A stretch of DNA of 64,000 nt from Actinokineospora inagensis DSM 44258 (lineage in GTDB: Bacteria > Actinomycetota > Actinomycetes > Mycobacteriales > Pseudonocardiaceae): assembly GCF_000482865.1 (NCBI RefSeq), contig NZ_AXWW01000039.1, forward strand, positions 1-64,000, read 5' to 3'. Shown here one piece after another: positions 33,376-48,886 of the stretch. The notes under the pieces are model-generated. The model was not told the DNA's origin, did not search any database, and was given only the letters and a program-made list of their open reading frames with translations. The first letter of the stretch is position 1, and each line of letters opens with the position of its first letter. The position numbers and the translations under genes are program-made.

Positions 33376-34656
33376 ATGATCACCGCCTCGCGGCGGCGGC
33401 ACGTGCTGGTCGCGGTCGGCGCGGTCGGCGAACTGGGGCCGCTGCGCGACATCGCGCACGTGTTCGAACGCGACCCCAGGGTCGCGGTTCGGTGGACGGC
33501 CACCAACGGGGCGCCGAACGTGGACACCGCGCTGCGTGAGCGTGGCCTCGATCCCGTTCCGTGGCACCGGGCCTGCGGCGCGCCGTCCGACCTGGTGCTG
33601 GCCCGGCACACCACCGGCGAGATCGACGGCTTCGTGCTGACCGTCACCGACGCGCACGACATCCCCATCGCGGTGGGGATTCCCGACCCGACAGCGCAAC
33701 TGGCCGCCGAGGCCGCGATTCCCGGTGCCACCGGCCGGACTTTCGTGATGGGCGACCCGGTCCTGGACCGCGCCCTCGCCCTGCGCGGCCGCCGCGCCGA
33801 GTTCCGCGCCCTGCTGGGTGTTCCGGACGGCGTCGTGCTGGTCGCCATCGCCGACCGCCGGGGTGACGTGGCGACGGCGGTGTTGTCGCGCCTGCCGTAC
33901 GACGAGTTCCGTGTGGTCTCCCTGCACCCCGGCGCCGAGCCGGAACCGCCGGGGCTCATCACCATCGGCACCGAGTCCGATCTGCCCGCCGTCCTGGTCG
34001 CCGCCGATGTGGTCGTCGGCGACTCGGCCAAGCACACGCCGGGGAAACCGGTGGTGCGGCGCGTCGAGGGCGACATCCTGGCCCGCGTGCGCGCCGCCGT
34101 GTCCACTGCGGACGCCGCGCCGACCGGCTCGCCGGGGTTGTTGCAGGACAAGCTCTACGCGCTGCTCGACCTGGAGCCCCGACAACCCCCGCTGCCTCGC
34201 CCGTTCGACGTGTTGCGAACCGTGGCGCACCCGCCGACGGTGTTCAACGTGTCCACTGTGGAGGATTCAGGCGCCGTCGTGGTCCACCGGTTCCCGTACG
34301 TGCCCGGCCGCCGCTCCGGCGAGGACATCCTGGTCTTGGTCGACACGGACGCCGCCGACCCGGTGCTCCGCGCGAACGCCGAGATCATCGTGGCCGACGG
34401 CGACCTGGCCAAGGTGCGCCAAACCCTGCGCGAGACGCACTGCGCCCTCGCCGCGGCCGCCACCGGCACCCGGGCCTGGTTCGCCTGGTACAGCGGGGAA
34501 ACGTGGGTGGTCGACGGTGCAACCGTCCCCCTGACGGCCCTCGCCGCCGCGACCTACCACCACGTGGTGGAAGACGAGCCGATCACCAAACCCGTGGAGT
34601 TGGTCGTCCGCGTCGGCGCGCACCGGGGGACGTTCAGGGTTCGCCCGGCCGGATGA
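33376..34656 (+). CDS. GT-B-like protein of unknown activity
   Basis: 426 aa from ATG 33376; GTG 33334 is a longer alternative with GGGAGGA too close for normal use. The first ~230 residues have a GT-B/CDP-glycerol-transferase-like layout: RHVLVAVGAVGELGPLRDI, VAVRWTATNGAPNVDTALRERGL, FVMGDPVLDRALALRGRRAEFRALLGVPDGVVLVAI, FRVVSLHPGAEPEPPG and LVAADVVVGDSAKHTPGKPVV. Catalytic residues could not be placed, so activity is open. The last ~190 residues form a separate alpha+beta region (VVVHRFPYVPGRRSGEDILVLVDTD). Its 3' end overlaps the convergent NB-ARC-like gene by 23 bp. Confidence 0.72.
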   Translation: MITASRRRHVLVAVGAVGELGPLRDIAHVFERDPRVAVRWTATNGAPNVDTALRERGLDPVPWHRACGAPSDLVLARHTTGEIDGFVLTVTDAHDIPIAVGIPDPTAQLAAEAAIPGATGRTFVMGDPVLDRALALRGRRAEFRALLGVPDGVVLVAIADRRGDVATAVLSRLPYDEFRVVSLHPGAEPEPPGLITIGTESDLPAVLVAADVVVGDSAKHTPGKPVVRRVEGDILARVRAAVSTADAAPTGSPGLLQDKLYALLDLEPRQPPLPRPFDVLRTVAHPPTVFNVSTVEDSGAVVVHRFPYVPGRRSGEDILVLVDTDAADPVLRANAEIIVADGDLAKVRQTLRETHCALAAAATGTRAWFAWYSGETWVVDGATVPLTALAAATYHHVVEDEPITKPVELVVRVGAHRGTFRVRPAG

Positions 34657-36115
34657 CCGGCGCGTTCGCGGGCAGCCCACGCGGTCGCGCGTCCCGCACC
34701 CGCGCGGCCTCGGCCAGGGTCGCGTCCCGGTCGGCGGTCCGGCCCTGGTCCGCGTGGACCCGGGCCAACTGCCGCAACACCCGCATCCGGACGCCGCGGG
34801 TCAGGCCGTCGTACCGCAGGGCGTTGACGTGCAGGCCGATCCAGTCGAAGTCCAGGTGCGGGTAGAACGACCACATGCCGAGGCAGAACGCGGACACGAC
34901 GCCGCCCCGGCCGCGACCGGCGGCCTCGGCGATCACCCGGTCCAGGGCGGGGCGTTCCGACTCCAGCCAGGACTTGGCCGCGGCCGCGCTGAGGTCCGGG
35001 CCGCACCACGGTTGGACCGCGAAGTCGGCGGCACCGGGCCAGTCCAGGTCGAGCGCGCGGCTCGCGGCGGCGGTGCCGGACAGGTACCAGGACAGGTAGC
35101 GGTCGTTGACCCGGTCGAGGGCGTGGCGGGTGAGGCGGCGGTGGGCCAGTTCCCCGGCGTGCGCCTTGACGACCGGGTACGGGCGGTAACGCACGCCCGC
35201 GTGCTGGACGTAGCACAGTTCGCGCAGCAGGTGCAGCGTCGCCCGGACGGCGGAGTCCTTGGTACCGGCGGCTTTGGCGAGCGACGGGACGCAGACGGCT
35301 TCGGCGGGGTGCAGGCCGAGGCAGTAGTAGACGTGGCGTTGGGCGTCGTCGAGGACGGTGTCGATGGCGTCGTCGTACCCGGTCAGCGGGTCGACACCGG
35401 CGGACCAGTCGAGCGGGCTCCCGTCACCGACCCGCTCGAACGCCTCCGCGGTGGAGCCGCAGTCGGCGAGCAGGGCGGCCAGGTCCAGCAGGCGGTCGGG
35501 CAGGCCGAGGCACCGGTCGACCAGCGCGCCGATCGCGGGGTCCAGGGTGTGCCGGACCCCGCCGGGTAACTGGCGGCGCAGGAACGCGGTCGCGGCCGCC
35601 CGACCCAGCGGCGCGACCGGGTGCGTCCAGCGGCGGTGCCTGCCCAGCCGCCGGACGCTGGTGCCGAGCAGCATGCTGTGCGGGGCGGTCGGCAGGAACT
35701 TGTCGATCTCGGCGGGCCGCTCGACGCCGACCAGCACGACCAGCACCGGCGCCGCCGCGGTGGCCGCCCGCAACACCGGTGTGAGGTCGGCGTCGCGCAC
35801 CGGTCCGGGCACGCCGAGGGCGGTCAGCACCCGGCGCTGGATGGCGGGGATGCCCGCCTCGTGCCGGACCCGGTCGGCGGCGAGGTCGACGTAGACCTGC
35901 CCGCCGGGGAAGCGGTCGCGGTGGTCCCACGCCCACCGGGTGACGGCGGCGAGCTGCCCGACGGCGGGCGGACCGGTCAACACGGCCGCGTGACCACCGT
36001 CGGACGCCGCCGCCCAGGCCCGGTTCAGCACCGCGATCAGGTCGGACCGGCAGTGCAGGCGCGGCGGCGGGCACGGCAGCTCCCCGGGTACCGTGGATCC
36101 GCCGGTGCTGCACAC
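34634..36115 (-). CDS. NB-ARC/STAND-like protein with lost Walker A lysine
   Basis: 493 aa from GTG 36115, six bases after GGAGG on the minus strand. The layout follows AfsR-type NB-ARC ATPases without the SARP domain: PRLHCRSDLIAVLNRA, the P-loop position GPPAVGQLA, FPGGQVYVDLAAD, VLVVLVGVERPAE, SMLLGTSVRR, and a winged helix with LGLHPAEAVCVPSLAKAAG and LRELCYVQHAG. Gln54 occupies the usual P-loop Lys, so nucleotide hydrolysis is doubtful. The C-terminus has helical repeats (RVLRQLARVHADQGRTADRDATLAEAARVRDA) like a short TPR. It may be a scaffold, or a sensor that no longer cycles. Confidence 0.78.
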   Translation of the reverse strand: MCSTGGSTVPGELPCPPPRLHCRSDLIAVLNRAWAAASDGGHAAVLTGPPAVGQLAAVTRWAWDHRDRFPGGQVYVDLAADRVRHEAGIPAIQRRVLTALGVPGPVRDADLTPVLRAATAAAPVLVVLVGVERPAEIDKFLPTAPHSMLLGTSVRRLGRHRRWTHPVAPLGRAAATAFLRRQLPGGVRHTLDPAIGALVDRCLGLPDRLLDLAALLADCGSTAEAFERVGDGSPLDWSAGVDPLTGYDDAIDTVLDDAQRHVYYCLGLHPAEAVCVPSLAKAAGTKDSAVRATLHLLRELCYVQHAGVRYRPYPVVKAHAGELAHRRLTRHALDRVNDRYLSWYLSGTAAASRALDLDWPGAADFAVQPWCGPDLSAAAAKSWLESERPALDRVIAEAAGRGRGGVVSAFCLGMWSFYPHLDFDWIGLHVNALRYDGLTRGVRMRVLRQLARVHADQGRTADRDATLAEAARVRDARPRGLPANAPVIRPGEP

Positions 36116-36191
36116 GCTGACCTCCGGACAGGTGAGCGTTCGCCTACCTATGGGGTATGCCCCGTTACATCCCCACCCCAGAGTATGCGAG

Positions 36192-36216
36192 CCCGATGCC
36201 CGATCGGCATCGGGCA
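36192..36216. repeat. Strong inverted repeat upstream of the NB-ARC-like gene
   Basis: GCCCGATGCC (36192-36201) and GGCATCGGGC (36207-36216) pair perfectly with a 5-nt spacer, about 80-100 bp before the GTG at 36115. It could be an operator, or a terminator for minus-strand transcription from the right. Confidence 0.5.
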
Positions 36217-36310
36217 GTCGGCGGACCCACCACCCGCGACCAGGCAAAACGATCACCGGACGGGCAGTGGCGCACCGGGCGTAGCACGGGTCCACGCGAC
36301 GCTATGGCGA

Positions 36311-36816
36311 GGACTCCGCCGGGTCGCCCAGGTGGACGCGCGGTGTGTGTGGGGTACGCGGTGGGTGTGGGTGGCTTGCTCGATGGGGTGGTTCCGGTGT
36401 CGCCTGGCTGGAGCAGGCGCTTGGCGAGGTCGAGGGCAGAGTGATCACGCCTGGGCCGGGGGGCTATTGCCGTGCGGTGGGGACCCCGCGGGGGCGCTCG
36501 GGTGGACGCGTGCCGCGCTGCGGGGCACGCGGTGGGAGTGGGGGACTTGCCCGATGGGGTAGTTCTGGTGTCGCCCGCCTGGAACAGGCACTTGGCGAGA
36601 TCAAGGCAGAATGATCAAGTCTGGGCGGGCGGGTCTATTGCCACGCGGTGGGGACTTCGCCGGGTTGCCCGGGTGGACGCGCGCTGTCTGGTGGGGCATG
36701 CGGTGGGTGTGCTGTCCGATGGGGTGGTTCTGGTGTCACCCGCCTGCAACAAGCGCTTGGCGAGGTCGAGGGCAGAGTGATCACGCTCGGGCGGGAGGGC
36801 TATTGCCGTGCGGCGA
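36311..36816. repeat. Tandem array of three ~165-171 bp imperfect repeats abutting arsR
   Basis: Units run 36311-36480 (170 bp), 36481-36651 (171 bp) and 36652-36816 (165 bp), each starting GGACYYCGC and containing GGTGGACGCG, GATGGGGT, CTTGGCGAG, GGCAGA-TGATCA and CTATTGCC. The last unit ends inside the 3' end of the ArsR gene. The sequence CTATTGCCGTGCGG that encodes the ArsR stop and final residues (36800 onward) recurs in the other units. The array therefore looks like tandem duplication of the arsR 3' end plus ~150 bp downstream. Unit lengths are not all multiples of three, so it is not a protein repeat. Confidence 0.7.
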
Positions 36817-37117
36817 GGACTCCGTTGAGTAGGCCGGGGTAGAGGGAGTCCAGGTCGTCGCGGCGGAGGGTGACGATGCGTGAGGTGCCTTCGGGGCGGA
36901 CGTTGACCACGCCTGCCTCGCGGAGGGCGCGCACGTGGTGGGTGCGGGTGGACTTGCTGATCGGCAGTTCGAACGTGCCGCAGGTCGCGCCGTCCACGCA
37001 GCTCGCCAGTTCGCGGACGATGGTGAGCCGCACCGGGTCGGCCAGGGCGTGCAGCACGGCCTCGATCCGGATCTCGTCCTTGCTGGGGTGCGGCAGGTCC
37101 TCGGGCATGACTTCCAT
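36800..37117 (-). CDS. ArsR-family transcriptional regulator
   Basis: 105 aa from ATG 37117 (ATG 37108 is an alternative). Winged-helix domain: VLHALADPVRLTIVRELAS, a Cys-containing loop (SCVDGATCGTFELP), recognition helix SKSTRTHHVRALREAGVV and wing VRPEGTSRIVTLRRDDL. The two Cys in the loop between helices could bind metal or thiol reagents, but the classic CVC box is absent. Divergent from an MFS exporter, it should repress both genes through the repeats in their shared promoter. Its last codons lie within the tandem array. Confidence 0.9.
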   Translation of the reverse strand: MEVMPEDLPHPSKDEIRIEAVLHALADPVRLTIVRELASCVDGATCGTFELPISKSTRTHHVRALREAGVVNVRPEGTSRIVTLRRDDLDSLYPGLLNGVLAARQ

Positions 37118-37171
37118 AGTACGAGAGATTTCGTAGTTCGGCGAAACTCGTACTACGATGGCCCTCGTACT
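37117..37171. promoter_or_regulatory. ArsR/MFS divergent operator region
   Basis: TAGTACGAG (37117-37125) and CTCGTACTA (37147-37155) are perfect inverted copies. An inner dyad TTTCG/CGAAA (37129-37133 and 37142-37146) lies between them, and a third box CTCGTACT is at 37164-37171. The A+T-richer patch covers the arsR start and lies 33-87 bp upstream of the MFS start. Confidence 0.6.
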
Positions 37172-37203
37172 TAGCGTCGATCCCGGTCAAGGGGGACAAC
37201 GGC

Positions 37204-38382
37204 ATGTCACCACGTACGTACCTGCTCGCTGCGGGGGCGTTCACGGTGGGCACCAGCGGCTACATCATCTCCGGGCTGCTGCCGCAGGTGAGCCGCGAAC
37301 TGCAGGTCTCGCCCGCCGCCGCGGGCCAGTTGGTCACCGCGTTCGCCATCGCCTACGCGATCGCCTCGCCGCTGCTGGCCGCGGCGACCGGGCGGTGGGA
37401 GCGCAAGCGGCTCGTGATCACCGCGCTGCTCGTCAGCGCCGTCGGCAACGCGCTCTCCGCGATCGCCCCGTCCTACGAACTGCTGCTGGTCGCTCGGGTG
37501 ATCGCCGCCCTCGGCGCCGCCGCGTTCACACCGACCGCGACCGCGGTGGGCACCACCATCAACCCGCCGGAGCGGCGCGGCCGGGCGGTGGCCGTGGTCT
37601 TCGGCGGCCTGACCCTGGCCCTGATCGTCGGGGTGCCCGCGGGCGGCCTGCTCGGCCCGTCGCTGGGGTACCAGGGGGTGTTCTGGCTGGTCGCCGCCGC
37701 CTCGGTGGTCGCGGCGGTGGTCAGCGTGTTCGGCCTGCCCAGGGTGGCGGCCCCACCCGCCGTCCGGCTGCGCGAGCGGTTCGCCGTGCTGGCCGACGTC
37801 CGGGTCCGGCTCGTGCTCGGGATGACCGTGCTGGCCTGCCTGTCGGCGTTCTCGGTGTTCACCTACTCGTCGTCGCTGCTGGCCAAGACCGCGGACCTGC
37901 ACGGCGGCGTGATCAGCCTGATGCTGCTCGGCTACGGCGCGGGCGGCGCGATCGGCAACGCGCTCGGCGGGCGGCTCACCGACCGGTTCGGCAGCCGGAC
38001 CCCGCTGCTGTGGTCGGTCACCTTCTTCGTGGCGATCCTGGCGACGCTCCCGTTCACCGCGGTGACGGCGGTCTCGGCCGGGGTGGTGTTCTTCCTGTGG
38101 GGCCTGGCGACCTGGTCGGTCAACCCACCCATCCAGAACTGGCTCATCGAACTGGCTCCCACCACCAGCGGCCTCCTGCTGTCGGTCAACGCCTCGGCGA
38201 TCTACCTCGGTGTCGGGCTGTCCGGGGTGGTCGGCGGCCTGGTGATCAGCTCGTGGGGTGTGCTCGTGCTGCCGCCGATCGCCGCCGCGGTGGCCGCGCT
38301 GTCCTTTGTGCTGCTGGTCCTGGCCGGTCGGCGGGGCACCGAGCCGGTCGGCGAACCGGAGGCCGAACTGGTGCCCGCGTAG
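37204..38382 (+). CDS. MFS transporter, DHA1-type drug exporter
   Basis: 392 aa, ATG 37204, with 12 membrane helices. Helix 1 GFT-type start (GAFTVGTSGYIISGLLPQV), the loop 2-3 motif is ATGRWERKRL, motif B/C-like GVPAGGLLGPSLGYQGVFW follows, and GGRLTDRFGSR repeats in the second half. This is the AraJ/YdhP-like drug exporter pattern. With the divergent ArsR regulator it forms an inducible efflux pair; the substrate is not evident. Confidence 0.92.
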   Translation: MSPRTYLLAAGAFTVGTSGYIISGLLPQVSRELQVSPAAAGQLVTAFAIAYAIASPLLAAATGRWERKRLVITALLVSAVGNALSAIAPSYELLLVARVIAALGAAAFTPTATAVGTTINPPERRGRAVAVVFGGLTLALIVGVPAGGLLGPSLGYQGVFWLVAAASVVAAVVSVFGLPRVAAPPAVRLRERFAVLADVRVRLVLGMTVLACLSAFSVFTYSSSLLAKTADLHGGVISLMLLGYGAGGAIGNALGGRLTDRFGSRTPLLWSVTFFVAILATLPFTAVTAVSAGVVFFLWGLATWSVNPPIQNWLIELAPTTSGLLLSVNASAIYLGVGLSGVVGGLVISSWGVLVLPPIAAAVAALSFVLLVLAGRRGTEPVGEPEAELVPA

Positions 38383-38400
38383 GGCACACCCGGGGGAGAG

Positions 38401-38438
38401 GGCGATGGCCCGCACCGGCACCGGTGCGGGCCATCGCC
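38401..38438 (+). terminator. Terminator after the MFS gene
   Basis: GGCGATGGCCCGCACCGG (38401-38418) pairs perfectly over 18 bp with CCGGTGCGGGCCATCGCC (38421-38438) around a 2-nt CA. It starts 18 bp after the MFS stop and also faces the convergent 93-aa gene. Confidence 0.8.
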
Positions 38439-38476
38439 GGTGTCGCGAGCTCAAACGGCTCGCAAATGAACAGTCC

Positions 38477-38758
38477 TCACACGGTGATGTGCGGGTTGCC
38501 CTGGCCGTCGCGGGTGGCCACCGCCGGGTCGTCGGTCCACACGCCGCCCTCGGTGAGGTAGCGGAACGACAGCGCCGTCCCCGCGGGCAGTACCACCGAG
38601 GTCGAGCGCTTGCCGTTGGACCGACCGCGGAACACGTTGCGCCCCGGGGTCCAGTTGTTGAAGCAGCCGACCACGCTGGTCGCCCCGTCCGGGTCGTTCC
38701 GGTCGAGGGTGAAGGTGACCCTGACCTTGTCGAAGGGCAAAGTCCTCGTGTTGATCAT
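38477..38758 (-). CDS. Small isoamylase-type E-set (CBM48-like) protein
   Basis: 93 aa from ATG 38758 with GAGGAAGA upstream. The single domain VRVTFTLDRNDPDGATSVVGCFNNWTPGRNVF ... SVVLPAGTALSFRYLTEGGVWTDDP is the early-set Ig-like fold of glycogen-debranching enzymes and AMPK-beta-like glycogen-binding domains, here free-standing. The W-containing NNWTPG and FRYLT strands are the usual carbohydrate-contact region. It probably binds glycogen or maltodextrin or acts as a partner protein. There is no carbohydrate enzyme next to it. Confidence 0.85.
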   Translation of the reverse strand: MINTRTLPFDKVRVTFTLDRNDPDGATSVVGCFNNWTPGRNVFRGRSNGKRSTSVVLPAGTALSFRYLTEGGVWTDDPAVATRDGQGNPHITV

Positions 38759-39611
38759 CCAGCCGTCTTCCTCGGTCTCGGGTGCCGGTCTCGACCAAGC
38801 AGGGTGCCCGGCCACCGGCGGATCCCGCCAGCACCCTCACCCGGACGTGTCGGCCAATGCCACCGCCATTCGCCGGTCACCCGTGGCGGGGAGTGGATCG
38901 GACAAACCGGAACCGGACCTGAGACCGTGCACACATTCGCCTGTCTCGCGTTTCCCAGATGCTGGTCCGTTCGGTGGTGTTTGTGGCGCGAATCTCTCCG
39001 AGCATACCCCGGGTGTTACCGCGAGTTCGGTGTTCCCATTTTCGACAATATGGTGTTGTTCGAACATCGAGACGGTGAAACGAATATCCCGATGCATGTG
39101 CAAGCTACCGGCAGGTATCGGACGCAATCAACGTGAAATCCGTTCACCGGGGTATGGTGAAGTGCGGCTTCCATTGTGTCAAAAGGACTGGTATTTGACC
39201 ACAGTGGACTCCGGAAACGCTCCCAGGTTCTTGTGACTGGGGTCACAGAAACGGGCGCAGATTTCCCTCGTTGCAAGGCGAATCTGTTGTGCGACCGTGT
39301 TGTCCGCCGGTTCAAACATGTTTGGCGAGATTTCGCCTGCGCGCTCCCGGCAATGTGGGCCGGTAACCCCATAAGGGTTTGATTGCTCCATTCGGCGGTA
39401 GCTGGTCTGCTCCGCCGCTGGTCAACATTGTTTCGGTTCCACGATTGAATCCGGTGTCGTCGGGGAACCTGACGGACACCGGGGTGGAGAGATCCGCCCG
39501 TGACGTCGGTGACATTCATCGGTCGCCGGACCCCACCCGTAAACGCGCTCGTGCCACCCGTTTTCGTGCGCGCATTCACCGTGCCCACACGGCACCGATC
39601 AGTGAGGATTC
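38759..39611. other. Long intergenic region upstream of the NRPS cluster, lower G+C
   Basis: About 850 bases without a convincing gene. From ~38990 to ~39400 the composition is distinctly A+T-richer than the genes on either side (for example 39050-39130), and minus-strand frames there translate to implausible peptides. It probably contains the promoter of the serine hydrolase gene and marks the left border of the biosynthetic cluster. Confidence 0.5.
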
Positions 39612-40952
39612 ATGGACGCATCCGTCAGAGCCGGTGTCGCCGCCCGGCTCACCGAGTTGGCCGCCGAGCACGCCGCGCCGGGCACCCAACTGGCCGTCCA
39701 TCACGACGACCGCACCTGGACCTGGACGACCGGGGAGACCAGGCACGGCACGGGTGTGGCCATGACCGACGACCACGCCGTCCCGATCGGATCGATCACC
39801 AAGGTGGTGACCGCGGCCACCGTGCTGGCGCTGGTCGTCGACGGCGACCTCGACCTGGACGAGCCGCTGGTCGAGCAGGTCCCCGGCCTGGGCGCGCTCC
39901 CGGACGTGGACGGCGTCACGCCGCGGCACCTGCTCAGCCACACCGCCGGACTCCCTTCCGACGTCAGGGAAAGCGCGCTCGCCACCGCCGCGTCGCGGCG
40001 CAGGCTGCTGCACGACTCGGCGCCCGCGCTGGTCCCGGTCGCCCCGCCCGGCACCGCCTTCTCCTACTCCAACGTGGGTTACCTCCTGCTGGGGTACGCG
40101 ATCGAGCAGGTGACCGGGATGGACTGGGCGGACGCCGTACGGGCGATTGTGCTCGACCCGCTCGGGGTGTCCGCGAAGTTCGTGGTCGGTCTCCACGCGG
40201 CGACCGACATCGTCACCGGTCACACGGTGAACCGGTCCCGCGGAGTGGTCCGACCAGTCGCGCAGTCCATCACCGCCTTGGAGGCGCCCGCGGGCGCGCT
40301 GGCCACCAGCGCGCGCCAGCTCGTCCAGTTGGGACGGGCGCTCTCCGGCGCCGAGGGCAACGACCTGCTCGACCCCGGTTCCCTCAAGGACATGCGCGGC
40401 CTGGTCGCGGGCGCGCTCCCGTTCGGCATGGCCGACGGCTGGGGGCTGGGGCTCGCGGGCTTCGGCACCGGTGAGAACGCCGTGATCGGCCACGACGGCA
40501 CCGGCGACGGCACCACCGCGCACCTGCGGATGCACCCGTCGACCGGCACGGTCGTCGCCTTCACCGCCAACTCCGGGTCCGGTTTCGCGCTGTGGCGGGC
40601 GTTGGCGGACGAGTTGCCCGGTTTCGGCATCCCGATGTCGAACTTCGACCCGGTGCCGCGGGTGCTCGACCCGGTGCCCGCGCCGCGCGAGTGCACCGGC
40701 GACTACGCCAACGGCGACACGGTCTACACCGTGTGCCGGACCCCGGCCGGGCTGCGCCTGACCGTGGACGGCGAGCCGTTCGCCGACCTGACCCCGTTGC
40801 GCGACCTGCACTTCGCCATGCGGGACTGCGACACCGGCGAGACCGACCAGGTCGGCCGCTTCCTGACCGACGAGCGCACCGGGACCCCCGCCTGGCTGCA
40901 GGTCGGCGGCAGGCTCGCCCGGAAGGTCAACGCCGTCCGCGTCGCCGCGTGA
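39612..40952 (+). CDS. PBP/beta-lactamase-fold serine hydrolase, candidate stand-alone NRPS cyclase (SurE-like)
   Basis: 446 aa from ATG 39612, with GAGGA upstream and no signal peptide, so it should be cytoplasmic. The PF00144 fold is complete: Ser61-x-x-Lys64 (GSITK), Tyr152-x-Asn154 (YSN), His294 (GHDG), plus SHTAGL near 112. A C-terminal ~90-residue lipocalin-like part follows, with three Cys. Length, active-site spacing, absence of a secretion signal and position directly before NRPS genes match PBP-type thioesterases such as SurE, which release and head-to-tail cyclise peptides in trans. An ordinary D-aminopeptidase or esterase is the alternative. A terminator separates it from the NRPS genes. 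Confidence 0.82.
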   Translation: MDASVRAGVAARLTELAAEHAAPGTQLAVHHDDRTWTWTTGETRHGTGVAMTDDHAVPIGSITKVVTAATVLALVVDGDLDLDEPLVEQVPGLGALPDVDGVTPRHLLSHTAGLPSDVRESALATAASRRRLLHDSAPALVPVAPPGTAFSYSNVGYLLLGYAIEQVTGMDWADAVRAIVLDPLGVSAKFVVGLHAATDIVTGHTVNRSRGVVRPVAQSITALEAPAGALATSARQLVQLGRALSGAEGNDLLDPGSLKDMRGLVAGALPFGMADGWGLGLAGFGTGENAVIGHDGTGDGTTAHLRMHPSTGTVVAFTANSGSGFALWRALADELPGFGIPMSNFDPVPRVLDPVPAPRECTGDYANGDTVYTVCRTPAGLRLTVDGEPFADLTPLRDLHFAMRDCDTGETDQVGRFLTDERTGTPAWLQVGGRLARKVNAVRVAA

Positions 40953-41003
40953 CCGGTTCCGGGGTCGACCCCTGGGAACCCCGCGGCACCCCTTGACACC
41001 CCC

Positions 41004-41034
41004 CGCCGCGCGTGGCCGCACTCCACGCGCGGCG
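41004..41034 (+). terminator. Terminator after the serine hydrolase gene
   Basis: CGCCGCGCGTGG (41004-41015) pairs perfectly with CCACGCGCGGCG (41023-41034) around a 7-nt loop, about 50 bp after the hydrolase stop. The NRPS genes therefore need their own promoter. Confidence 0.75.
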
Positions 41035-41088
41035 ACCCGTGTCCGTCGCCACTTGTCCGCCGGACGGGCGAAAGTCGTCGCAGCTCAC

Positions 41089-41131
41089 CGCAAGTGCTTG
41101 GCACACACGGAATTTTCCCGGTGCACTTGCG
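41089..41131. promoter_or_regulatory. Inverted repeat in the NRPS promoter region
   Basis: CGCAAGTGC (41089-41097) and GCACTTGCG (41123-41131) are perfect 9-bp arms centred 34 bp apart, roughly 200 bp before the NRPS start. It could bind a pathway regulator; none is encoded in the window. Confidence 0.45.
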
Positions 41132-41230
41132 TAACTCATCCGAACCCGCGTCGTTGAACCCGGTGTACCTCGCCGGGTGTTGACCCTCCGCCACCGCGGA
41201 TCTGGCCGAGCCCCAGGTCCGGTGAACCGG

Positions 41231-41250
41231 GGTCGTTGACGGTCGTTGAC
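41231..41250 (+). promoter_or_regulatory. 10-bp tandem direct repeat in the NRPS promoter region
   Basis: GGTCGTTGAC occurs twice head-to-tail (41231-41240, 41241-41250), one helical turn apart, 80 bp before the NRPS start. Direct heptamer-like repeats are how SARP-type activators bind, although the usual period is 11 bp. Confidence 0.4.
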
Positions 41251-41330
41251 CAACCCGGTGCGCCGCACCCGCGCACAGCACCCCCTCACCCCCCGAACAT
41301 CCCCCGCTGGTGAAAGGTTCTGGCCAACAC

Positions 41331-48863
<7,533 letters not shown>

Positions 48864-48886
48864 CGACGCCCCGGGAGCAGCCAGCC

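Larger units (their letters stand above)
40953..41330. other. Intergenic region between hydrolase and NRPS genes
   Basis: 378 bases holding the hydrolase terminator, a 9-bp inverted repeat and a 10-bp tandem direct repeat (separate entries). It is likely the promoter of the NRPS operon. Confidence 0.6.

Noticed and set aside
36311-36816. Tandem repeats considered as a CRISPR array
   Set aside because: Units are ~170 bp, imperfect throughout and without unique spacers; no cas genes nearby.
36615-37253. A 212-codon minus-strand frame running through the repeat array and antisense region of arsR
   Set aside because: It is out of frame with the clear ArsR protein and includes non-multiple-of-three repeat units.
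39016-39588. A 190-codon minus-strand frame in the A+T-richer region before the hydrolase
   Set aside because: No ribosome binding site, no homologous-looking segments, codon usage unlike neighbouring genes.
39612-40952. Annotation of the serine hydrolase as an antibiotic-resistance beta-lactamase
   Set aside because: No signal peptide, PF00144 family with C-terminal extension and NRPS context; a peptide-processing role is more likely than drug resistance.
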